Numbered from the stretch's first letter, positions 26,438 to 35,032 are shown. The stretch is DNA of 64,000 nt from Cytobacillus eiseniae (GCF_017874625.1 NZ_JAGIKZ010000014.1:1-64000); one strand, 5' to 3'. Made by a program: numbers and translations. The notes: generated from the sequence alone by a model not told the origin.

Positions 26438-27076
26438 TTATTTTTCCACATCTTCTTCTAAATAAACGAGAGCACCTTCTGTAATTTCTCCCTGCCCATT
26501 CGTCAACTCCACCATCCACTCCGTAAAATGGCCCGTTTCTTCTTCGATGACGTATGTTTCGATTTCGACTGTATCTAAATAATGGATTTCTTTAAGAGCG
26601 TAGACGGAGGAGCGTAATTCATTTTCGAGTTTGCCAAGCCAAGTGTAGTCGACTTTTGTATGCATGACACGCATTAATTTTCGTTCGACTACCCCAGTTG
26701 CGTCAATTCCTTCAGAGGTTGCTTTGCCATATGCGCGAATGAGGCCGCCTGCACCAAGCTTAATGCCACCGAAATAGCGGGTGATGACAACGACCGTGTC
26801 TTTCAGCTGTTTTTTCTTTAATACTTCTAGAATCGGGACACCTGCTGTACCACTTGGTTCACCGTCGTCATTTGCTTTTTGAATTTGGTCATTTTCACCA
26901 ATCATATAAGCTGAGCAATTATGAGTCGCATCCCAATTTTGTTTTTTTATTTTTTGGATGAAAGCTTGGGCTTCTTCCTCCGTTTCTGCTCTTGCAATAT
27001 ATGCGATAAAACGTGACTTTTGAATGTTGATTTCATGATCGCCATAATTTTTCACCGTAAAGTATCGGGGCAGCAT
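26438..27076 (-). CDS. yvyE: YvyE/YigZ-family protein (IMPACT homologue)
   Basis: A 212-aa cytoplasmic protein of the widely conserved YigZ/IMPACT family. The N-terminal domain includes HEINIQKSRFIAYIARAETEEEA, WDATHNCSAYMIG and DDGEPSGTAGVPILEVL, followed by VVITRYFGGIKLGAGGLIRAYG. A smaller ferredoxin-like C-terminal domain follows. Function in bacteria is poorly defined; a ribosome or RNA-related role has been suggested for the family. The neighbour order LCP-yvyE-degS-degU is the same as in B. subtilis. The ATG at 27076 is chosen because AAAGGAGCGG lies upstream; a start at 27106 is also in frame. Confidence 0.9.
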   Translation of the reverse strand: MLPRYFTVKNYGDHEINIQKSRFIAYIARAETEEEAQAFIQKIKKQNWDATHNCSAYMIGENDQIQKANDDGEPSGTAGVPILEVLKKKQLKDTVVVITRYFGGIKLGAGGLIRAYGKATSEGIDATGVVERKLMRVMHTKVDYTWLGKLENELRSSVYALKEIHYLDTVEIETYVIEEETGHFTEWMVELTNGQGEITEGALVYLEEDVEK

Positions 27077-27322
27077 CAATAAACCGCTCCTTTCAATCAT
27101 TTTCACCTTTCTTCATTATAATTCGACATGTACTGAAACTTCAATTATAAGCTGATTGTAATGAAACTTTAATGTTGTAAAGAAGTCCCCATGATATAAT
27201 TACACTATTGATGTAGTTAAAAAGTAAGTATTTGTAGAGAAATGTTAGTAGTGCAAAAACGATTATGCTTTATGAAATTATACAATCGCAAGTTATATAT
27301 GAAAGTGTGAAAGTTTGTTTTA

Positions 27323-27527
27323 CGTCCAGCTCCACAAGGAACACTTCGGCAGCGTATGCATCGCACGAGTATAAGTGTTTTTCTTATAGGAGGAGCGCCT
27401 ATCGCCTATCAAACTTCAGTACTGCCCCCTACGATAAGTCAACATCGGTTCGCTATCACTCACCGTGTTTCCTTTATCTCAGTCGCAGTCCTTCCAGTTT
27501 GTACGGCGATGACCAAGGCGCTTGCGC
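27323..27527. repeat. Degenerate Bacillaceae extragenic repeat
   Basis: The stretch opens with CGTCCAGCTCCA and closes with AAGGCGCTTGCGC; an internal GCGCCT at about 27395 can pair with the closing AGGCGC. From memory, this start and end pair marks a common interspersed repeat in Bacillus genomes, usually with GCGCCTAG near the left end. This copy looks diverged or expanded internally. It is followed by a terminator, so it could be transcribed. Confidence 0.5.
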
Positions 27528-27592
27528 ATTTGTTATTTTGCACTGGATTTTCTCGCCTAGCCATGAAAAATATTGGACATATTATAGGATAT

Positions 27593-27628
27593 AAGACTTA
27601 TGGTTGAAATTCAATACTAAGTCTTTTT
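27593..27628 (+). terminator. Rho-independent terminator upstream of degS
   Basis: AAGACTTA pairs with TAAGTCTT, with an inner TTGAA/TTCAA stem, followed by TTTTT. No plus-strand gene ends before it, so it may end a non-coding transcript across the repeat. Confidence 0.6.
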
Positions 27629-27820
27629 ACGTGATTTCGTTCGATTTAGTGTAGTTTTCACAGGTTGGAGATAGTATATCGGGACATTTCAAGATAAAAT
27701 AATGAAAAAGAAAAATAATAGCTGTTTAACTTTTCTCTAGTTAGGGTATAGGGTAAGAAAATTTATCTATGGTTTAAAGAAAGTGTCACATGCTTTTCTA
27801 AAATCATTGGAGGATTTCTG

Positions 27821-28963
27821 ATGAGTAAAAAGAAATTAGATATTAAATCACTTGATTTTATTCTGGAGAAAATGATCGATACGGTTGGCATTAGTAAAGA
27901 TGAAATCTTCCGTATTGGCGAGCAATGCCGGACAGATCATATGACCTTGAGCGATCAGCTAAAGGAAATGAAAGAACAGGTGACGAAGACGATTGCTGAA
28001 GGGGACCGATTAGAGGTTCAAACGAGATTTGCTCGGAAGCGGCTATCAGAGGTGAGCATGCACTTCAAGGATTATACGGAAGTGGAAGTTCGTGAAGCCT
28101 ACGAAAAAGCGCATCAGCTGCAAATGGATTATTCAATGAACCAGCAGCTAGAAAAGCAGCTGCGCGATCGTCGGGATGACATTGAACGAAGACTCGTTGG
28201 TCTGCAAGAAACAATTGAACGGGCAGAGCATCTTATCTCGCAAATTACAGTTGTCATGAACTATTTAACAAGTGACCTGAAGCAAGTGGGAGAAATGCTC
28301 GAGGATGCCAAGATGAAGCAAGAATTTGGTTTGAAAATTATTGCTGCCCAAGAGGAAGAACGAAAAAGATTATCACGAGAAATTCATGATGGCCCAGCCC
28401 AAATGATGGCCAATGTGATGATGCGTTCAGATTTAATTGAGCGTGTCTATCGTGAGAAGGGCAGCAAGGATGCGTTCACGGAAATTCGCGACCTGAAAAA
28501 AATGGTCCGTAATGCGTTGTATGAAGTGCGGAGAATCATTTATGACCTGCGTCCAATGGCGCTAGATGATTTAGGTTTAGTTCCTACCCTTAAAAAATAC
28601 TTGCAAACAACCGAAGAGTATCATAAAAAGATAAAAATTCCCTTTTTGAACATGAAGGCAGAGAAGAGACTTCCTGCTAATTATGAAGTGGCATTATTCC
28701 GCCTCGTCCAAGAGTCAGTCCAAAATGCGATCAAGCATGCAAATGCAACTGAAATACAAGTAAAGCTGGAAATTGATCGTACAAAGGTAACAGTCGTCAT
28801 TAAAGATGATGGAAAAGGCTTCAATCCTTCAGAAAAAAATAAGGACTCCTTCGGCTTAATTGGCATGAAGGAACGGGTCGAGCTGCTTGAAGGGGAGTTA
28901 TCCATCGATTCAAAAATCGGAAAAGGCACAATCGTGCTCATTCAGGTACCGATTAATTTATAA
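27821..28963 (+). CDS. degS: Sensor histidine kinase DegS
   Basis: A 380-aa cytoplasmic kinase without membrane segments. The N-terminal half is a long coiled coil (DegS sensor domain). The HisKA_3 phosphoacceptor is H189 in RLSREIHDGPAQMM, the same residue number as in B. subtilis. The C-terminal ATPase has VQESVQNAIKHANA (N box), DDGKGFNPS (G1) and GLIGMKERVELLEG (G2). DegS phosphorylates DegU to switch between motility, competence and exoenzyme production. The ATG follows TTGGAGGA, and degU follows closely, so they are co-transcribed. Confidence 0.96.
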   Translation: MSKKKLDIKSLDFILEKMIDTVGISKDEIFRIGEQCRTDHMTLSDQLKEMKEQVTKTIAEGDRLEVQTRFARKRLSEVSMHFKDYTEVEVREAYEKAHQLQMDYSMNQQLEKQLRDRRDDIERRLVGLQETIERAEHLISQITVVMNYLTSDLKQVGEMLEDAKMKQEFGLKIIAAQEEERKRLSREIHDGPAQMMANVMMRSDLIERVYREKGSKDAFTEIRDLKKMVRNALYEVRRIIYDLRPMALDDLGLVPTLKKYLQTTEEYHKKIKIPFLNMKAEKRLPANYEVALFRLVQESVQNAIKHANATEIQVKLEIDRTKVTVVIKDDGKGFNPSEKNKDSFGLIGMKERVELLEGELSIDSKIGKGTIVLIQVPINL

Positions 28964-29030
28964 AAAATAATCATAGAAAAGAGATAAAAAGATGATTACA
29001 TTAACGGAAAGAGCGCAGGAGGGAAAGAAA

Positions 29031-29717
29031 TTGGCTACAAAAATCGTTATTATTGATGACCACCAATTATTCAGAGAAGGTGTCAAACGAATATTGGATT
29101 TTGAAAAATCATTTGAGGTTGTTGCAGAAGGCGATGACGGAAGTGAAGCCGTTTCGATTGTTGAACAATACCATCCAGATGTCATTATTATGGATATCAA
29201 CATGCCGAATATCAATGGGGTAGAGGCAACTCGCCAACTAATTGAAAAATACCCTGAATCAAAAGTCATCATCCTATCCATCCATGATGACGAGAACTAT
29301 GTTTCACATGCACTAAAAACAGGGGCAAGCGGATATCTCCTAAAGGAAATGGATGCTGACGCACTCGTTGAAGCGGTTAAAGTTGTCGCAGATGGTGGTT
29401 CTTATTTGCATCCGAAAGTTACGCATAATCTTGTAAATGAATATCGCCGACTTGCAGCAGAGGAAGCAAACCAAGGCCAATCTTACATACCGCAAATGGA
29501 AATTCGCCGCCCACTTCATTTACTTACTCGCCGTGAATGTGAAGTCCTACAGCTCCTAGCTGATGGAAAAAGCAATCGTGGCATCGGTGAAGCGATCTTT
29601 ATCAGTGAAAAAACAGTAAAAAACCATGTAAGTAACATTCTCCAAAAAATGAATGTAAACGACCGTACCCAAGCCGTTGTCGTAGCGATTAAAAATGGCT
29701 GGGTTGAAGTGAAATAA
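29031..29717 (+). CDS. degU: Response regulator DegU
   Basis: A 228-aa NarL/FixJ-type regulator. The receiver domain has the acidic pair in VIIDDHQLF, phosphoacceptor D55 in [13 protein letters not shown], and the conserved Lys in [12 protein letters not shown]. The C-terminal LuxR-type helix-turn-helix is [16 protein letters not shown]...[16 protein letters not shown]. It is nearly identical to B. subtilis DegU along most of its length. A TTG start at 29031 is chosen because GGAGGG lies 9 bases upstream and the protein then begins where the known one does; an ATG at 28992 would add 13 residues. Unphosphorylated and phosphorylated forms act on competence, flagellar and exoenzyme genes. Confidence 0.96.
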   Translation: MATKIVIIDDHQLFREGVKRILDFEKSFEVVAEGDDGSEAVSIVEQYHPDVIIMDINMPNINGVEATRQLIEKYPESKVIILSIHDDENYVSHALKTGASGYLLKEMDADALVEAVKVVADGGSYLHPKVTHNLVNEYRRLAAEEANQGQSYIPQMEIRRPLHLLTRRECEVLQLLADGKSNRGIGEAIFISEKTVKNHVSNILQKMNVNDRTQAVVVAIKNGWVEVK

Positions 29718-29726
29718 GGATAGAAG

Positions 29727-29760
29727 AGAGCTGTTGCATATGCAATGGCTCTTTGTTTTG
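29727..29760 (+). terminator. degU terminator
   Basis: A stem of about 12 bp (AGAGCTGTTGCA pairing with TGCAATGGCTCT, two wobble pairs) followed by TTGTTTT, nine bases past the degU stop. Confidence 0.7.
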
Positions 29761-29802
29761 GCATTTTATACGAAAAAAAATAAACCGTCCGTTGGAGTTT
29801 CA

Positions 29803-30832
29803 GTTCAAAGAGTCTTTAATAAGCCCGATAGAGGACTCAACGATCGAAATATCCGCTCAAAGAGTCTTCAATAAGCGGGATAGAGGACCCAACGAGCAAA
29901 ATATTCGCCCAAAGAGTCTTCAATAAGCGGGATAGAGGACCCAACGCCCGAAAAATCAGCTCAAAGAGTCCTCAATAAGCGGGATAGAGGACCCAACGAC
30001 CGAAATATCTGCTCAAAGAGTCGTCAATAAGCCTGATAGAGGACCGAACGCCCGAAAAGTCAACTCAAAGAGTCCTCAATAAGCCTAATTGAGGACCCAA
30101 CGCCCGAAAAATCAGCTCAAAGAGTCTTCAATAAGCACGATAGAGGACCGAACGCCCGAAAAATCAGCTCAAAGAGTCTTCAATAAGCGAGATAGAGGAC
30201 CGAACGCCCGAAAAATCAGCTCAAAGAGTCCTCAATAAGCGGGATAGAGGACCCAACGCCCGAAAAATCAGCTCAAAGAGTCCTCAATAAGCCTGATAGA
30301 GGACCGAACGCCCGAAAAGTCAACTCAAAGAGTCCTCAATAAGCCTAATTGAGGACCCAACGCCCGAAATATCTGCTCAAAGAGTCTTCAATAAGCACGA
30401 TAGAGGACCGAACGCCCGAAAAATCCGCTCAAAGAGTCTTCAATAAGCCCGATAGAGGACCGAACGATCAAAATATTCGCCCGAAGAGTCTTCAATAAGT
30501 CCGATAGAGGACCGAACGCCCGAAAAATCCGCTCAAAGAGTCCTCAATAAGCGAGATAGAGGACCGAACGCCCGAAAAATCCGCTCAAAGAGTCCTCAAT
30601 AAGCCTAATAGAGGACCCAACGCCCGAAATATCTGCTCAAAGAGTCTTCAATAAGCCCGATAGAGGATCGAACGCCCGAAGAATCCGCTCAAAGAGTCCT
30701 CAATAAGCCTAATAGAGGACCCAACGCCCGAAAAATCTTCTCAAAGAGTCCTCAATAAGCTTGATAGAGGATCCAACGCTCGAAAAATCCGCCCGAAGAG
30801 TCTTCAATAATCCAGATAGAGGACACTCCCAC
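29803..30832 (+). repeat. Tandem array, 20 copies of a 52-bp unit
   Basis: The hexamer AGAGTC recurs at 29809, 29861, 29913 and so on to 30797: twenty copies with exactly 52 bases between each, no insertion or deletion anywhere. The consensus of the core is AGAGTCYTCAATAAG, then a variable triplet, then ATAGAGGACCSAACG and CCCGAAAAATC. GTCCTC and GAGGAC form a dyad around a 13-base loop in each unit. Copies 5-7 and 10-12 are nearly identical, showing a block duplication of five units. The unit length is not a multiple of three and contains TAA and TAG, so it is not coding. The end copies (1 and 20) are the most diverged. It separates degU from sda; no similar array is elsewhere in the window. 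Confidence 0.95.
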
Positions 30833-30966
30833 CGAGATATTCGCTCCGCCCAAGTCCTTTCCCGCCTCTCAATGTGAAAGTATCGTGAAGTTTTCGATTT
30901 ATTATTTACAAATCATGGGTTTTCCATCAAAATGGGTATAAAGTAATTGTTAAGGAGTGTGTGAAT

Positions 30967-31119
30967 ATGACTGGTTTGGTTCAATTGCCGGATGAATTAT
31001 TAGTCGAAACATACTATAAAGCAGTAAATTGTAATCTTGAGCCATGCTTTCTTCAGTATTTACTAGATGAAATCGAGCGAAGAGGGATAGAAGTTTGTCT
31101 GGCAAAACAGGTGAATTAA
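30967..31119 (+). CDS. sda: Sda-like sporulation checkpoint protein
   Basis: A 50-aa protein missed by length filters. The sequence LPDELLVETYYKAVNCN, a short turn, then FLQYLLDEIERRGI gives two antiparallel helices, the Sda fold. In B. subtilis Sda the matching part is LSDELLIESYFKATEMN and IENEIKRRS. Sda binds the dimerisation domain of sporulation kinases such as KinA and blocks phosphorelay activation when replication is disturbed. ATG at 30967 has AAGGAG nine bases upstream; a GTG at 30961 is too close. The two cysteines (near 22 and 27) are not in the B. subtilis protein. No clear DnaA box was seen upstream. A paralogue elsewhere in the genome is possible. Confidence 0.8.
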   Translation: MTGLVQLPDELLVETYYKAVNCNLEPCFLQYLLDEIERRGIEVCLAKQVN

Positions 31120-31247
31120 CCCCGTTTATTTATCAATCCTTTCCTGCTCCGAAAGAATCCTCTATTTTCCACCCAAATTTAATGCATTTCCATTCACTAT
31201 CATTTAAAATGGAGAATAGAAAACAGACTAAGGATGGTATCTAAAAT

Positions 31248-32087
31248 ATGAAAACGGCAGTAGTCACGGATAGTACAGCCTATATCCCAAAGGAACTTCG
31301 AGAAAAGTTAAATATATACATGATTCCACTCAGTGTAATTTTTGGAAATGAAACATACCGGGAAGAAATAGATATTAGTGCTTCTGCATTTTACGAAGAA
31401 GTAAAGGTTAAGGAGCTTCCAACGACATCCCAACCACCCGTTGGGCAATTTGTGTCGCTTTTTGAACAATTGGCCAATGAATATGATGCCGTGATCAGTA
31501 TCCATTTATCAAGTGGGATTAGCGGAACATACCAGGGATCAGTGACGGCTGGCAATATGGTAGAAGGAATTGATGTGTACTCCTTTGATTCCGAGATTAG
31601 CTGCATGGTGCAAGGCTTTTACGTCCTTGAAGCCGCAGAAATGTCCGCTGCTGGAAAATCCCCTCAAGAAATTATGGAGAAATTAAAGGAAATGAAGACA
31701 TCCATTCGCGCTTATTTCATGGCGGATGATCTTTCCCATCTTCAGCGTGGAGGCCGGCTATCTAGTGCCCAAGCATTAATTGGCAGCCTGCTGCAAGTGA
31801 AACCGCTTCTTCATTTTGAAAACAAAGTCATTGTGCCGTTTGAAAAAATCCGTACACGAAAAAAAGCAATGAAGCGCATTGTTGAAATGCTAGGGGAAGA
31901 TGTAAAAAACGGCGAACCTTATCGTGCGGCCATCATTCATGCGAATCGAGAAGAGGAAGCATATGAATGGAAAGCAGAGCTTGAAGCACAATTTCCGAAT
32001 GTTGAATTCATGATCAGCTATTTCGGTCCGGTTATTGGTACACACCTAGGTGAAGGCTCCATGGGACTCGGCTGGGTAAAAAGATAA
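31248..32087 (+). CDS. degV: DegV/FakB-family fatty-acid-binding protein
   Basis: A 279-aa protein with the DegV fold. Marks are VTDSTAYIPKELREK at the N-terminus, TTSQPPVGQF near 58 (fatty acid headgroup threonine/serine), HLSSGISGTYQGS near 85, and LQRGGRLSSAQALIG near 165. FakB proteins bind a fatty acid for phosphorylation by FakA and so feed exogenous or recycled fatty acids into phospholipid synthesis. The position after degU is that of B. subtilis yviA (degV). ATG is preceded by AAGGATGG, a modest ribosome-binding site. Confidence 0.9.
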   Translation: MKTAVVTDSTAYIPKELREKLNIYMIPLSVIFGNETYREEIDISASAFYEEVKVKELPTTSQPPVGQFVSLFEQLANEYDAVISIHLSSGISGTYQGSVTAGNMVEGIDVYSFDSEISCMVQGFYVLEAAEMSAAGKSPQEIMEKLKEMKTSIRAYFMADDLSHLQRGGRLSSAQALIGSLLQVKPLLHFENKVIVPFEKIRTRKKAMKRIVEMLGEDVKNGEPYRAAIIHANREEEAYEWKAELEAQFPNVEFMISYFGPVIGTHLGEGSMGLGWVKR

Positions 32088-32150
32088 TTAAACCATTTTC
32101 GCCATTCCATCTTAATGGGATGGCGTTTATTAAAAAATGAGGTGATCTAT

Positions 32151-33647
32151 TTGCGATTTGCATGCATTGATTCAAAACTCATCCCAGAAAAACTGCTCAC
32201 ATCCCCTGAACAAACATCCCCAATTTCTACGTTTGAACAAGTTCCCGCTCAACCACTTAACCCTGATTACCCTTACAACAAAGACCTCCAACAACAACTA
32301 TCCGGAAAACAACTTTTAATCGAAGACCTAATCTTCCCACTATCTGAGCTCCAAGCACACTACGAAAATGGCTACCTCCTATACCGAAAAGGAATCATCA
32401 GCACAAAAAACAAACCAACCTGCACACGCTGTGGCAACCATGATCCCCATTACTTTGCCGCATTCCCATGTGCCCGATGCAAAGAGGAATGCACATATTG
32501 CCGGAAATGCCTTATGATGGGGCGGGTGAGCGCATGTACCCCATTACTTAGCTGGACTGGCCCGCTGATTGCGCATGAAACAAATCCCCCCCAACTCTCA
32601 TGGGATGGCACACTTTCAACTGGACAGCAGTTAGCCTCAGAGCGCGTCGTTCAGGCAATCAAAGAGAACAAGGAGCTATTATGCTGGGCCGTTTGTGGTG
32701 CAGGAAAAACAGAAGTTCTTTTTCAAGGCATAGATGCTGCCCTAACCGCTGGAAAAAGAGTCTGCCTTGCCACCCCAAGAACCGATGTCGTTCTCGAGCT
32801 CACACCAAGACTGAAGAAAGTGTTCCCATCAATTCCAGTGGCTTCCCTTTATGGCGGAAGTGAAGATCGCCATCTCAATGCCCCATTAACAATCGCCACA
32901 ACTCACCAGCTGCTCCGCTTCTATCAAGCATTTGATGCCGTCATTCTCGATGAAGTCGATGCCTTTCCATATTCAGTCGATGAATCCCTGCAATATGCGG
33001 TCCGCCAAAGCCGTAAACCAACCTCTTCCATGATCTATCTCACCGCTACCCCGAATGAAAAATGGCAGGCCGACTGCCGCCAAGGGAAAAGAGACTATGT
33101 CACCATCCCCGCAAGATTCCATCGCCACCCGCTGCCAGTGCCTGTCTTTCATTGGTGTGGGAATTGGGAAAAAGGGCTAAAAAAAGAGCGGCTCCCTGCG
33201 AATGTTCTCCAATGGATAAAGAAGCGTCTCCTTGATGGGAAACAATGTCTCCTCTTCGTACCCAAAATCGAGCGAATGAACGACATCCTTCCGCTTGTCC
33301 GAAAGCTCCACCCAAAAATAGAAGCTGTCCATGCAGAAGATCCGAATCGCAAGGAAAAAGTACAGGCGATGCGAAAGAAGGACATTCCGATACTCTTAAC
33401 GACCACGATTTTAGAAAGAGGGGTTACTTTTCCGAATATTGATGTCGCTGTCCTTGGTGCAGAGGATCGAATCTTTACCGAAAGTGCGCTTGTTCAGATT
33501 GCAGGCCGTGTTGGCAGGAGTGCACAGGCGCCAAGCGGTGAAATTATCTTTTTTCACTATGGAAAAACAAACGCCATGATTCGAGCACGCAAACAAATTA
33601 CACGTATGAATGAGGAAGCGAGAATGAAAGGACTGATTGATCATTGA
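32151..33647 (+). CDS. comFA: Competence DNA translocation ATPase ComFA
   Basis: A 498-aa DEAD-box-like helicase. An N-terminal zinc-binding region has CTRCGN, CARCKEECTYCRKC (about 100-130). Motor motifs follow: Walker A CGAGKTEV near 193, motif II ILDEVDAFP near 275, LTATPNE near 300, ILERGVTFPNIDVA near 430 and QIAGRVGRSA near 455. ComFA drives single-stranded DNA uptake during transformation, with ComEC and ComFC. The TTG start at 32151 has GAGGTGAT upstream; an in-frame ATG further upstream would add a poorly conserved leader. It overlaps comFC by 4 bases. Confidence 0.92.
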   Translation: MRFACIDSKLIPEKLLTSPEQTSPISTFEQVPAQPLNPDYPYNKDLQQQLSGKQLLIEDLIFPLSELQAHYENGYLLYRKGIISTKNKPTCTRCGNHDPHYFAAFPCARCKEECTYCRKCLMMGRVSACTPLLSWTGPLIAHETNPPQLSWDGTLSTGQQLASERVVQAIKENKELLCWAVCGAGKTEVLFQGIDAALTAGKRVCLATPRTDVVLELTPRLKKVFPSIPVASLYGGSEDRHLNAPLTIATTHQLLRFYQAFDAVILDEVDAFPYSVDESLQYAVRQSRKPTSSMIYLTATPNEKWQADCRQGKRDYVTIPARFHRHPLPVPVFHWCGNWEKGLKKERLPANVLQWIKKRLLDGKQCLLFVPKIERMNDILPLVRKLHPKIEAVHAEDPNRKEKVQAMRKKDIPILLTTTILERGVTFPNIDVAVLGAEDRIFTESALVQIAGRVGRSAQAPSGEIIFFHYGKTNAMIRARKQITRMNEEARMKGLIDH

Positions 33648-34342
33648 GCCATTGTCAAATTTGCATGACAGACATGATGCCGCAAATCGGCTGGCGTGCA
33701 TTGTTTTTGAAAGAGGATCCATTCTCTATATGTAGGGAATGCGCCTCTAAATTTGAAGAGATCAAAGGCGAAACTTGCCGAAGCTGTGATCGCTCACTTG
33801 AGAATGTCGCTCCGCAATTTAAAGTAGATGATCAATGCGCAGACTGCATTCGTTGGGAGACAGATGCGGAGTGGGCAGGCGTTCTTGATCGAAATTACTC
33901 TCTACTTACGTATAATACGTTCGCAAAAGAAGTGCTGGCCCGTTATAAATTCCGGGGGGATTATGCGATTGCTTTCGCATTTGTCCCCTTCATCAAGCAA
34001 AGGCTTCAATCCATCCCATTTGATGCCCTTGTTCCCATTCCCCTCAGTGAAGAACGCCTATATGAAAGAGGCTTCAACCAATCAGAAGCACTCATTATCG
34101 CCTCTGGCTACAAGCCAACCAATCTTCTCACACGCATCCACTCAGAAAAACAATCGAAAAAGTCTCGTGCAGAACGGATTCATCTGCCACAAGTTTTTCA
34201 AACAGAGGCCAGTCTCTCGAACGAGAAAGTCCTTCTAATTGATGATATTTATACAACTGGCTCCACCCTTAGGCATGCCGCCAAGCTACTGAAATCAGCA
34301 GGTGCACAATCTGTTTGCTCCCTTACCCTTGCAAGAGGCTAA
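33644..34342 (+). CDS. comFC: Competence protein ComFC
   Basis: A 232-aa protein. The N-terminus holds paired cysteine motifs (CQIC, CREC, CRSC, CADC) consistent with zinc binding. The C-terminus is a phosphoribosyltransferase-like domain with PIPLSEERLYERGFNQSE and the PRPP loop VLLIDDIYTTGSTL near 195. ComFC partners with ComFA in DNA uptake. It starts at TTG overlapping the comFA stop (TTGA), with GAAAGGACTGA upstream. In B. subtilis a comFB gene lies between them; here it is absent. Confidence 0.9.
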   Translation: MSHCQICMTDMMPQIGWRALFLKEDPFSICRECASKFEEIKGETCRSCDRSLENVAPQFKVDDQCADCIRWETDAEWAGVLDRNYSLLTYNTFAKEVLARYKFRGDYAIAFAFVPFIKQRLQSIPFDALVPIPLSEERLYERGFNQSEALIIASGYKPTNLLTRIHSEKQSKKSRAERIHLPQVFQTEASLSNEKVLLIDDIYTTGSTLRHAAKLLKSAGAQSVCSLTLARG

Positions 34343-34433
34343 GAAAATTTCGAAAATCTTCCATTTCTTAAATGAAGCAGTCAAGCTATAATGATAAAAA
34401 AAGCCATCTTTCTAGAAACAAGGAGGAGCAAGA

Positions 34434-34862
34434 ATGGATCAGCTTTCAAATTGCCCCAATTGCAATGAAATCTTTCTAAAAACAAAATTCCGTGAAATAT
34501 GCCAAAATTGCTGGAAGGAAGAAGAAAAAGCATACGAAACCGTCTACCAATTCATCCGCAAACGGGAAAACCGCGCAGCGACGATGGATCAAGTTGTCAA
34601 CGCAACGAATGTAGACGAAGAGCTTATCCTAAAATTTATCAAAAGCGGCCGCCTAAAATTAACCCAATTCCCAAACCTCGGCTACCCATGCGACAAATGC
34701 GGCCACATCATCCGCACCGGCAAGCTCTGCGACAGCTGCACAGAAATTCTCAAAAAAGAGCTTGATATCCATCACATGGAAGAAGAGCGGAGAGTAGAAA
34801 TTGAGCGTCGTGAGAAACAGCGGACTTATTTTGCGGTGGATGGGAAGTTGAAGAGGGACTAA
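34434..34862 (+). CDS. yvyF: Flagellar operon protein YvyF
   Basis: A 142-aa protein matching the YvyF family found between comFC and flgM. An N-terminal zinc-ribbon-like CPNCNEIF...CQNCWKEEE, a middle helix-turn-helix-like region (TMDQVVNATNVDEELILKFIKSGRLKL), and a second cysteine cluster CDKCGH...CDSC. Members have been described as flagellar-operon regulators, with limited experimental data. AGGAGGAG precedes the ATG. It may read on from comF or from its own promoter, as the gap of 90 bp is AT-rich. Confidence 0.85.
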   Translation: MDQLSNCPNCNEIFLKTKFREICQNCWKEEEKAYETVYQFIRKRENRAATMDQVVNATNVDEELILKFIKSGRLKLTQFPNLGYPCDKCGHIIRTGKLCDSCTEILKKELDIHHMEEERRVEIERREKQRTYFAVDGKLKRD

Positions 34863-34941
34863 AAAGCCTAAGCGACATAGATGCAGCTAGTTGATTCTAA
34901 TGATGGATCACTTTCTGAACTGTGTCCCCTAGGCTTTTTTT
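34861..34941 (+). terminator. Long-stem terminator after yvyF
   Basis: AAAAAGCCTA pairs with TAGGCTTTTTTT across a roughly 60-base folded loop that includes GACA/TGTC pairing. It ends the comF-yvyF unit ahead of the SigD promoter of flgM. Confidence 0.75.
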
Positions 34942-35006
34942 AATTGTTAAATTGAAGTCATAATCCATTTCAATAGGTATTTAGACGCGAATATAAAAAT
35001 AATAGT

Positions 35007-35032
35007 TAAAAATTGTCCACTTCTACCGATAA
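35007..35032 (+). promoter_or_regulatory. SigD promoter of flgM operon
   Basis: TAAA, 15 bases, then CCGATAA matches the B. subtilis SigD consensus. It lies 43 bp before the flgM start, the same arrangement as in B. subtilis, where SigD drives its own anti-sigma gene. Confidence 0.8.

Larger units (their letters stand above)
27077..27820. other. Long intergenic region before degS
   Basis: About 740 bases with no credible gene; open frames at about 27265-27607 coincide with a repeat element and match nothing recognised. It contains that repeat (27323-27527), a plus-strand terminator (27593-27628) and AT-rich sequence before degS. The terminator's position implies that something is transcribed rightward through the repeat. 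Confidence 0.55.

Noticed and set aside
27265-27607. Open frames in the region before degS
   Set aside because: They coincide with an extragenic repeat, lack good ribosome-binding sites and resemble no protein.
29803-30832. CRISPR array
   Set aside because: Units are contiguous 52-bp tandem repeats with no unique spacers, and no cas genes are nearby.
29803-30832. Repetitive coding sequence
   Set aside because: The 52-bp period shifts the frame each unit and stops occur within every unit.
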